DNA of 15,683 bases from JBOGTC01 sp050692055 (GTDB lineage: Bacteria; Chloroflexota; Limnocylindria; QHBO01): contig JBOGTC010000129.1 in assembly GCA_050692055.1 (NCBI GenBank), positions 1-15,683 on the forward strand, in the 5' to 3' direction. Position 1 is the first letter of the stretch. The number at the start of each line of letters is the position of its first letter. Below, piece by piece: positions 6,112-12,425 of this stretch. A program made the translations under genes and the position numbers. The notes beneath the pieces are model-generated. The model was not told the DNA's origin and did not search any database. It saw only the letters and a program-made list of their open reading frames with translations.

Positions 6112-7119
6112 TTGCGCCTCGACGCGGCCGTCGCGTTTGACACCGATCTCGCCGACATGCCGGAGCTGGCGCGCGCGGCCGAGCGCATCGGCTTCGGCGC
6201 GATCTGGACGGCCGAGACGAGCCATGATCCGTTTCTGCCGATCGCGCTGGGCGCGGAGCACACCAACCGCCTGCGGTTCGGCACCGCCGTGGCGATCGCG
6301 TTCGCCCGCAGCCCAACGGTCGTGGCGCACACGGCCTGGGACCTGGCTCGGCTGTCCGGCGGCCGCTTCATCCTGGGGCTCGGAACGCAGGTCCGCCCGC
6401 ACGTTGAGCGGCGATTCGGCATGCCGTGGTCAGGCCGTCCGGTCGCGCAGCTGCGCGAGTACGTCGGCGCACTGCGGGCCGTGTGGCGCTCGTGGCAGGA
6501 CGGCGAACCGTTGAGCTTCCGAGGTGAGCACTACCGGCTCACGCTCATGACGCCGTTCTTCGCTCCCGCTCCGATCCAGAATCCGGCGATCCCGATCCAT
6601 CTTGCCGGCGTCGGCGCTCCGTTGGCCCGTCTCGCAGGCGAGGTGGCCGATGGATTCGCCGTGCACCCACTGCACTCGCCGAGCTACCTCGACGAGGTCA
6701 TACGGCCCGCCGTCGCCGCAGGAGCGGCTGCCGCGGGGCGGGAAACGGCATCCGTGGCGCTGTCTGGCTCGCTGATCGTGGCGCTCGACGACGGCGAGAT
6801 CGCCGCGGCGCGGCGCCAAGTCGCCTTCTATGCCTCGACGCCCTCGTACCGGCGCGTCCTGGCCCACCACGGCTGGGAGTCGGTGGGGCTGGAGCTCTCC
6901 GAGCTCGCCCGGCATGCGCGATGGGAGGAGATGGGCTCGCGCATCACGGATGACATGCTCGACGCTTTCGCCATCGTCGGCTCCTGGGAGGATCTGGCCG
7001 GCCGCCTGCGGGACCGATACGCCGAGCGCCTCGATCGCGTCGCGCTGTATCGGTCCTTCGTGCCCGGCGTCGAGGACGACCGCTGGACGGGCCTGGTCGC
7101 TCGGCTTGCGGGCGGTTGA
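6112..7119 (+). CDS. LLM-class F420-dependent-type oxidoreductase (TIGR03617-like)
   Basis: 335 residues, starting at TTG 6112-6114 one base after the hydrolase stop. GAGGG eight bases upstream supports this rare start and suggests translational coupling. It is a bacterial luciferase-like (beta/alpha)8 flavin enzyme. Visible family text: 'LARAAERIGFGAIWTAETSH' near the start, TNRLRFGTAVAIAFARSP, the 'LSGGRFILGLGTQVRPHVER' stretch followed by RFGMPWSGRP, and PIHLAGVGAPLARLAGEVADGF. The LGLGTQVRPHVERRFGMPWS text is typical of the F420-dependent subgroup modelled from Mycobacterium, so F420 is the likely cofactor, though FMN cannot be excluded. The substrate is unknown; the coupled hydrolase suggests a shared degradation or detoxification step. 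It converges with the GNAT gene, leaving a 6-bp gap. Confidence 0.9.
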   Translation: MRLDAAVAFDTDLADMPELARAAERIGFGAIWTAETSHDPFLPIALGAEHTNRLRFGTAVAIAFARSPTVVAHTAWDLARLSGGRFILGLGTQVRPHVERRFGMPWSGRPVAQLREYVGALRAVWRSWQDGEPLSFRGEHYRLTLMTPFFAPAPIQNPAIPIHLAGVGAPLARLAGEVADGFAVHPLHSPSYLDEVIRPAVAAGAAAAGRETASVALSGSLIVALDDGEIAAARRQVAFYASTPSYRRVLAHHGWESVGLELSELARHARWEEMGSRITDDMLDAFAIVGSWEDLAGRLRDRYAERLDRVALYRSFVPGVEDDRWTGLVARLAGG

Positions 7120-7125
7120 CGTCGG

Positions 7126-8157
7126 CTACGGAGCGGCCGCCAGGGTCGCGTAGCGCACCATCTCGCGACCATACGCGGTGGCCGTGCCGTCGGGACGCAT
7201 CCCGACCTTGGCCATCACGCGCTGCGAGGCGACGTTCTCCGGGTAGGACAGCGCCACGATGCGCTCGTGCCCCAGCGGGCCCAGGCCAACGTCGAGCGCG
7301 GCACGGGCTGCCTCGGTGGCATAGCCGCGTCCCCAGCGATCACGGCGCAGGACGTAGGCGACCTCGACCTCCGGCCCATGGCCCTCGACCCACAGCAGCC
7401 CGGCCACGCCGACCAGCGAGTCGCCATCCCGCTCGTCCATGGCCCACAGGCTGAAGCCGTGCAGCTGCTGGTGGCGGACGAACCACTCCAGGGCACGCCG
7501 GGTCTGCCCCGCGTTGTCCGACGGCGCGCCGCGGCCGCCAACGTACCGCATCGTCTCTGCGTCGCCATAGATCCGGTGCAGCGCGGCGGCCTCCGAGTCG
7601 GTCGCCTCCAGAGCGCGCAGGCGCAGCCGGTCCGTCTCGATGGGGATGGGCGCATGCGCCGGGTGGAGCGTCCGGCGCAGGGTGAGGTCGCAGTCCTCGG
7701 TGGCCCCACCACCGATGATGACGAACCCGTGCCGGTCGTAGAAGGCGCGCCCCCGGACGTTGCGCGAGTGGACGTCGAGCACGTAGGCTCCCACGCGGCC
7801 GTCGATGCGGCGGTGCAGCTCGTCCAGCAGCGCGGTCCCCGCTCCGGTCCCGAACGCGTCGGGATGGGCGTAGATCCGGAACAGCTCCGGCCCGCGCGGG
7901 CCATCACCGAACTGCAGGTAGGCCACGACCCGCCCGCGCCGCTCCGCCACCAGGAAGGCTGACGTCTCGCGCTCGACGGCGACGCGCGCCGCGCGCTCCA
8001 GCGGCTCCACGCCGTAGTGCTCGTCGAGGAAGCCCTCGATGAAATCGGAGGCGAAGATGTCGCGGTACGTCTCGCGCCAGGAGGCCTGCGCCACGCGGCG
8101 AATGGCGGCGGAATCGGATGGGGTCGCGTCGCGGACCTGCACGGCACGGCTGACCAT
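7126..8157 (-). CDS. Tandem GNAT-family N-acetyltransferase (two GNAT domains)
   Basis: 343 residues from ATG 8155-8157; an ATG three codons upstream (8166) is equally possible, and neither has a clear Shine-Dalgarno site. Domain 1 (about 6-160) begins VQVRDATPSDSAAIRRVA and carries the acetyl-CoA loop in RIYAHPDAFGTGAGTALL, then YVLDVHSRNVRGRAFYDRHGF. Domain 2 (about 171-340) begins IETDRLRLRALEATDSEAAA and resembles RimJ/RimL-type acetyltransferases, with YVLRRDRWGRGYATEAARAA as acetyl-CoA motif and NVASQRVMAKVGM after it. Both acetyl-CoA-binding motifs look intact. Acceptor substrates are unknown; ribosomal or small-molecule amines are possible. It is divergent from the cyclase gene at 8222, with 64 bp between the starts. 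Confidence 0.93.
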   Translation of the reverse strand: MVSRAVQVRDATPSDSAAIRRVAQASWRETYRDIFASDFIEGFLDEHYGVEPLERAARVAVERETSAFLVAERRGRVVAYLQFGDGPRGPELFRIYAHPDAFGTGAGTALLDELHRRIDGRVGAYVLDVHSRNVRGRAFYDRHGFVIIGGGATEDCDLTLRRTLHPAHAPIPIETDRLRLRALEATDSEAAALHRIYGDAETMRYVGGRGAPSDNAGQTRRALEWFVRHQQLHGFSLWAMDERDGDSLVGVAGLLWVEGHGPEVEVAYVLRRDRWGRGYATEAARAALDVGLGPLGHERIVALSYPENVASQRVMAKVGMRPDGTATAYGREMVRYATLAAAP

Positions 8158-8221
8158 GGGCCGCATCGTAGCGCGACGCTTGACCCGGAGCCGAGAATCA
8201 GTTCCAGAGCCTGAGCACGAC

Positions 8222-9634
8222 ATGACCGAACGAGCCACCACGCCGGCTGCCAGCCGTCCGGATGAACGGCGCGTCATCACCGTGCTCGTCGCTGACCTGG
8301 TCGGATCCACCCGCCTCGCGGAACGGATGGAGCCCGAAGACACACGCCTGGTCATCGGCGAGGCGATCGCTCGGATGGTCACCGCCGTCGAGCAGCTGGG
8401 TGGTCACGTGAAGGACCTCGCTGGCGACGGCGTGCTCGCCTTCTTCGGCGCACCGGTCGCCCACGAGGACGATGCGCAGCGCGCGGTCCACGCCGGGCTG
8501 ACGATCACGCGGGAGATGGCGACGTACGCGGCTGAGATCGGGGAGGCATGGGGTGTCACTGGCTTCGCCGTGCGCGTCGCGGTGAACACCGGGCCCGTCG
8601 TGGTCGGCGAGGTCGGCGCTGGAGGGCGGGTGGAGTATGCGGCCTTCGGCGACACCGTCAACACCGCCGCCAGGCTCCAGGCCGAGGCTCGTCCCGGCAC
8701 CGTGCTCGCCGCGGCCGCCACGCGCCGCCTTGCGGAAACGGCCTTCCGATGGGGCGCGCCGGCCGATCATCTGCTCAGGGGCCATGATGCTGTCACCACG
8801 GCCTACGAGGTCGACGGGACCGTCGAGCATCGCGCTCCGGCAGAGGACAGGACGCAGCTCACTCCGCTCATCGGGCGCGACCAGGAGCTGCGAGTCGCCG
8901 GAGAGGCCCTTGACGAGGTCCGTTCCGGAGCGGGTGCGATCGTGTTCGTCACCGGCGAGCCCGGCATCGGGAAGAGCCGGCTACTGCTCGAGCTGCGGTC
9001 GCTCTTCCATGCCCGGCGACCACAGCGCGGCCGCAGCCTGTGGCTGGAGGGTCGCTGCGTCTCTTACGGCGAATCGCTCGCCTACTGGCCCTATCAGGAT
9101 CTCCTGCGCGACCTCCTGGGAGTCGGGCGTGACCAGCCGGAGCTGAAGGCGCGCGTCGCGCTGCGCCGCCTGGTCGATGAGCTCTTCGGGGATCGAAGCG
9201 GTGACCTCTACCCGTATCTCGCCGTGATGCTCGGGCTGTCGCTGGAGGGGAATGCGAAGGCGAAGGTCGCCCACCTCTCGCCCGAGGCGCTCAGGTATCG
9301 GACGTTCGAGGTCGTCGGTCAGCTCATCGCGCGGCTCGCCCGGGACGGGCCGGTGGCGGTCGTCCTTGATGACCAGCATTGGGCCGATGCGACCTCGCTG
9401 TCGCTGACCGATCAGCTGCTTGCTCTCGCAGACGAGGAAGCGGTGCTTCTCGTCCTCGCCCAGCGGACGGAGCGCGACCACGGCTCGTGGAGCATCCTCG
9501 ACCATGCGCGGCGCGAATGGCCGCATCGTACGCGCGAGCTCGCCCTGGAGGCGTTGTCGGGGGCGCCGAGCGGGAGCTGCTGCACGCGCTCGCCGGCGCC
9601 GAGACCCTGCCGCCGGCACTCGAGCGACAGCTGA
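8222..9634 (+). CDS. N-terminal part of a class III nucleotide cyclase/AAA ATPase regulator, cut by a frameshift
   Basis: From ATG 8222 the frame gives 470 residues, of which about 446 belong to the protein and the last 24 are out-of-frame text. Residues about 17-195 form a class III adenylate/guanylate cyclase domain: metal-binding Asp25 (VADLVGST) and Asp69 (KDLAGDG), purine-specifying Lys64, and transition-state Asn147 and Arg151 in FGDTVNTAARL. The second purine-specifying position, Asp in many adenylyl cyclases, is Ala140, so ATP versus GTP use is open. Residues about 214 onward are a STAND-like AAA ATPase: Walker A GEPGIGKSR with Lys251 and Walker B VVLDDQHWAD (Asp383/384). The true reading continues at about 9562 in another frame. 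No signal peptide or membrane helix is seen, so it is cytoplasmic. No strong Shine-Dalgarno site precedes the ATG. Confidence 0.9.
   Translation: MTERATTPAASRPDERRVITVLVADLVGSTRLAERMEPEDTRLVIGEAIARMVTAVEQLGGHVKDLAGDGVLAFFGAPVAHEDDAQRAVHAGLTITREMATYAAEIGEAWGVTGFAVRVAVNTGPVVVGEVGAGGRVEYAAFGDTVNTAARLQAEARPGTVLAAAATRRLAETAFRWGAPADHLLRGHDAVTTAYEVDGTVEHRAPAEDRTQLTPLIGRDQELRVAGEALDEVRSGAGAIVFVTGEPGIGKSRLLLELRSLFHARRPQRGRSLWLEGRCVSYGESLAYWPYQDLLRDLLGVGRDQPELKARVALRRLVDELFGDRSGDLYPYLAVMLGLSLEGNAKAKVAHLSPEALRYRTFEVVGQLIARLARDGPVAVVLDDQHWADATSLSLTDQLLALADEEAVLLVLAQRTERDHGSWSILDHARREWPHRTRELALEALSGAPSGSCCTRSPAPRPCRRHSSDS
9559..9563 (+). other. Frameshift site in a run of five Gs
   Basis: Upstream, ELALEALS is in frame with the ATP-binding half. 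Downstream, the homologous text AERELLHALAGAETLPPALE begins in a different frame. Adding one G to the GGGGG run would restore a single 1229-residue protein reading EALSGGAERELL. Either one base was lost in the organism, or the sequence has a homopolymer error. No standard -1 slippery heptamer in the right phase or stimulatory pseudoknot is evident. Confidence 0.8.
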
Positions 9635-11910
9635 TCGACGCTGCCGACGGCAATCCCTTCTACCTCGAGGAGCTGGTCCGCTCGCTGGTCGATGCCGGTG
9701 CACTGGTCAGGGCGGCCGGCGGGCTGCACTTCGACCACGAGATCCCTATCGTCATCCCGGGCTCCGTCGAGAAGGTCATCCTGGCGCGCATCGACCGGCT
9801 GGAGCCGGACGCGCGCGAGTTGCTGCTGGCCGCATCGGTCCTCGGCAGGCGGTTCACGCTGTCGCTGCTGGAGGGCCTGGTGCCGCAGGCCGACGCGGCG
9901 ACGGCGCTGCGGACACTCCAGCGCCTGGACCTCGTGCGGGAGGCGCGACGCTGGCCGGAGCTGGAGTACCGTTTCAAGCACGCGCTGATCCAGGAGGCCG
10001 CCTACCGGACGCTCGTCGGCCCCCGGCGTCTCGAGCTGCACCGCGCCGCCGCCGAATGGCTCGAGCAACAGCGCGAAGATGCCCGAGACCCCGATCTGCT
10101 GGCGCATCACTGGCTGGCGGCCGAGGACGAGGAGAAGGCGATCAGCTACCTCACCGCCGCCGGCGATCGAGCCCGGGAGCGGTGGTCGCTCGACGAGGCG
10201 GTCGGTCACTACCGCGCGCTGCTGCCGCTCCTCGAGCGGCGTGGCGAGCGTCAGTCGATAGCGCTGGTGCTGTTCAAGCTCGCGCTCGCACTCCACACCG
10301 ACCTGCGGTTCGCCGAAGCGAACGAGGTGTACCAGCGTGCGTTCACGTACTGGTCGCCGCCGGCATCGTCCGGGAGCGCCGACGCCACGCTGCGTATCGG
10401 GCCGACCGCGGTCCCGAATGAGGCGGATCCTCCGCGCTCGTATGCCCTCCAGAACATCCAGCTGCAGATGGCCCTCTTCGATCGGCTGGTGGAGCGTTGG
10501 CCAGAGGCAACGATCGTCCCGTCGCTGGCCGCCCGCTGGGAGATCTCGGACGACGGGCTGCACTACCTGTTTCACCTGCGGGACGGGCTGCAGTGGTCCG
10601 ACGGGGTGCCGCTCACGGCGCACGACGTCGAGTTCGGCGTCAAGCGCAACATCGACCCGGACCGGCCCTCGCCGTCGGTCGGCATCTTCCTGGTGCTCGA
10701 GGGCGCCCGCGACTACTTCCTGCGCCGCCATGCTGATCTGGGCCGCGTGGGCGTTCGCGCCCTCGACGACAAGACGGTCGAGTTCAGGCTCACAGCGCCC
10801 GCACCCTATTTCATGAGCGTGGTGAACCGCCCAGATGCCGGTCCCCAGCCCCGTCATGCGATCGAGCGCCACGGTGACGGATGGCTCGCGCCGGACCACC
10901 AGGTCGTGAGCGGAGCCTTCCGGCTCGAGGAGATGTCGGCCCAGCGCGTCACGCTCGCGCGGCGGGAGAATGCGGCGCCGAGGGGCGGCAACGTGCGGAA
11001 GGTCATCTGGCAGGCGCTGGCGCCGGAAGAGGTTGTACCGAGCCACCTGGAGGGCCGCATCGACATCGCGTGGCCGGCGATCTGGGTCGCCGCGTCGAAA
11101 GGCGCGCCGGACATCCCACCCGATGAGATCCACCTCGGACCACCGGCCTTCCTTTATGCGCTCGCCTTTGACTTCACCGACGCCACGGTCGCGTCAACGG
11201 ACTTCCGACGTGCCCTCGCGCACGCCATCGATCGCGACATGCTGGCGCGCATGGCGCCAGCGTCGCTGATCGTCGCCACCGGCGGGATCGTGCCGCCGAT
11301 GCTGCAGGGCCATACGCCGGAGATCGCACCCGCGCATGATCCCGACCTGGCCCGGCGGCTCTTCGATCGCTCCGGGGCGACGGGCGGAATCCGGGTCGCA
11401 ACGGTGGCCGGCACCCTGGCCCCGGTCATCGAGGCGGTCGCCGCGACTTGGCAGAACGTGCTCGGAGCGCGATTCGAAGCGGTCATTGTCGATCCGGCCG
11501 AATGGCGACGCGCCGCCGGCGAGCACAGGGAGTTAGCGCCGGCGTTCACGTTCGGCTGGTTCCCCGGATATCCCGATCCCGAGTACTTCCTCCGGCTGCT
11601 GCTGCACTCTGACGCGACCGACATCTCGTCTGCCCCGGAAGCGCGTTACTCCTCCGGGGCCTTCGACGAGCTCATCGACCGCGCCATCCACGAGCGCGAT
11701 GGAGCGCGGCGGCTCGAGCTCTTCCATGCCGCCGACCGACTTGCCGGGGCGGAGGAGGTCGGCCTCATCCCGCTCTTCTATGGACAGAGCGCATATTTCG
11801 TCAAGCCGTGGTTGCAGGGCTGGTGGGAGTTCGGCAAGTCATGGGCCTCGTTCGGCGACCTCGTCATCAGCCCGGAGCGATCGGCCACGGCCAGCGCATC
11901 GGTCCCCTAG
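9562..11910 (+). CDS. C-terminal part of the same regulator: ATPase end, helical repeats and a family 5 solute-binding (SBP_bac_5) domain
   Basis: 782 residues from codon 9562 to TAG 11908-11910, in the frame one base off from the upstream half; a gene finder would probably start earlier at an in-frame ATG (9379). First comes the end of the STAND/AAA module: LIDAADGNPFYLEELVRSLV, VEKVILARIDRLEPDARELL and 'FKHALIQEAAYRTLV'. Then follow a few TPR-like helices (YLTAAGDRARERWSLDEAVGH and following). From about 10390 (residue 724 of the restored protein) to near the end is a full peptide/nickel-type solute-binding domain: SYALQNIQLQMALFDRLVE, 'WEISDDGLHYLFHLRDGLQW', SDGVPLTAHDVEF, then 'DFRRALAHAIDRDMLARMAP' and TFGWFPGYPDPEYFLRLLL. 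Such domains are normally lipoproteins outside the cell. Here no signal peptide or membrane segment precedes it, so it should be a cytoplasmic ligand sensor, as in SgrR. Its stop overlaps the convergent OsmC gene by 4 nt. Confidence 0.9.
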   Translation, partial: GAERELLHALAGAETLPPALERQLIDAADGNPFYLEELVRSLVDAGALVRAAGGLHFDHEIPIVIPGSVEKVILARIDRLEPDARELLLAASVLGRRFTLSLLEGLVPQADAATALRTLQRLDLVREARRWPELEYRFKHALIQEAAYRTLVGPRRLELHRAAAEWLEQQREDARDPDLLAHHWLAAEDEEKAISYLTAAGDRARERWSLDEAVGHYRALLPLLERRGERQSIALVLFKLALALHTDLRFAEANEVYQRAFTYWSPPASSGSADATLRIGPTAVPNEADPPRSYALQNIQLQMALFDRLVERWPEATIVPSLAARWEISDDGLHYLFHLRDGLQWSDGVPLTAHDVEFGVKRNIDPDRPSPSVGIFLVLEGARDYFLRRHADLGRVGVRALDDKTVEFRLTAPAPYFMSVVNRPDAGPQPRHAIERHGDGWLAPDHQVVSGAFRLEEMSAQRVTLARRENAAPRGGNVRKVIWQALAPEEVVPSHLEGRIDIAWPAIWVAASKGAPDIPPDEIHLGPPAFLYALAFDFTDATVASTDFRRALAHAIDRDMLARMAPASLIVATGGIVPPMLQGHTPEIAPAHDPDLARRLFDRSGATGGIRVATVAGTLAPVIEAVAATWQNVLGARFEAVIVDPAEWRRAAGEHRELAPAFTFGWFPGYPDPEYFLRLLLHSDATDISSAPEARYSSGAFDELIDRAIHERDGARRLELFHAADRLAGAEEVGLIPLFYGQSAYFVKPWLQGWWEFGKSWASFGDLVISPERSATASASVP

Positions 11911-12425
11911 GGTTCAGCTCCCGCGACCTCGACGCTGACCGGGATCGCTCGCCGCACGGCGTCGGAGACCGGGCAGTGTTCGACCGCCCATTGGGCGATC
12001 TCCTCCAGCTGGTCGCGTCGGGCGTCGGTCGCGGTAATGTCGAACGCGACGCGCATCGAAAGCGGACCGCCCGGCACGGACGCATCGATGCCCAGGATCC
12101 CGCGATCGTCCGACTCGCTGTCGACCTCCACCGCGCATCGGAAATTGTCCACGCCAAGCTGAGCGGCCCGCATGACGGCGAGCGATGCCGCGCACGACGC
12201 GACGGCGGCGCGCAGGAACCAGCCCGGGCTCGGGGCCGAGCCGGCGCCCCCCACCGCCCCCGGCATATCGGTCTCGAGCAGCTCACCCGCGGGCCCAGCG
12301 ACCCGGCAGCGAAGGCCACCCTCGATCGTCGCGCGGGCCGCAGAGTCGGTGTAGCGCGCCTCGTCCGGATTCTCGGTGAGGTACTTGGTCGCGCCCTCAA
12401 GGGCAGTTCGGATCGCCTCGGTCAC
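11907..12425 (-). CDS. OsmC-family protein (putative peroxiredoxin/thiol stress protein)
   Basis: 172 residues. OsmC/Ohr proteins are small dimeric thiol peroxidases that reduce organic hydroperoxides through two cysteines. Both are in place: Cys78 in WFLRAAVASCAASLAVMRAA and Cys151 in WAVEHCPVSDAV. The start is GTG (12423-12425), supported by AAGGAG eight bases upstream. It overlaps the ligA stop by 4 nt (GTGA), so it is translationally coupled to ligA. The stop overlaps the convergent cyclase-fusion stop through a shared CTAG. It is last in the pcrA-ligA operon. The general OsmC call is firm; peroxidase activity is inferred from the cysteines. Confidence 0.92.
   Translation of the reverse strand: MTEAIRTALEGATKYLTENPDEARYTDSAARATIEGGLRCRVAGPAGELLETDMPGAVGGAGSAPSPGWFLRAAVASCAASLAVMRAAQLGVDNFRCAVEVDSESDDRGILGIDASVPGGPLSMRVAFDITATDARRDQLEEIAQWAVEHCPVSDAVRRAIPVSVEVAGAEP

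Noticed and set aside
8180..8210. A TTGACC box upstream of the cyclase as a -35 promoter element
   Set aside because: No acceptable -10 hexamer at 16-18 nt spacing; one six-base match is not enough.
9551..9575. Programmed -1 ribosomal frameshifting at the G-run
   Set aside because: No X XXY YYZ heptamer in the correct phase and no clear downstream pseudoknot; a lost base or homopolymer error is simpler.
9412..11133. A 573-residue minus-strand open frame opposite the ATPase/SBP region
   Set aside because: The opposite strand encodes well-conserved protein text; this frame has no recognisable motifs and is a GC-driven shadow.
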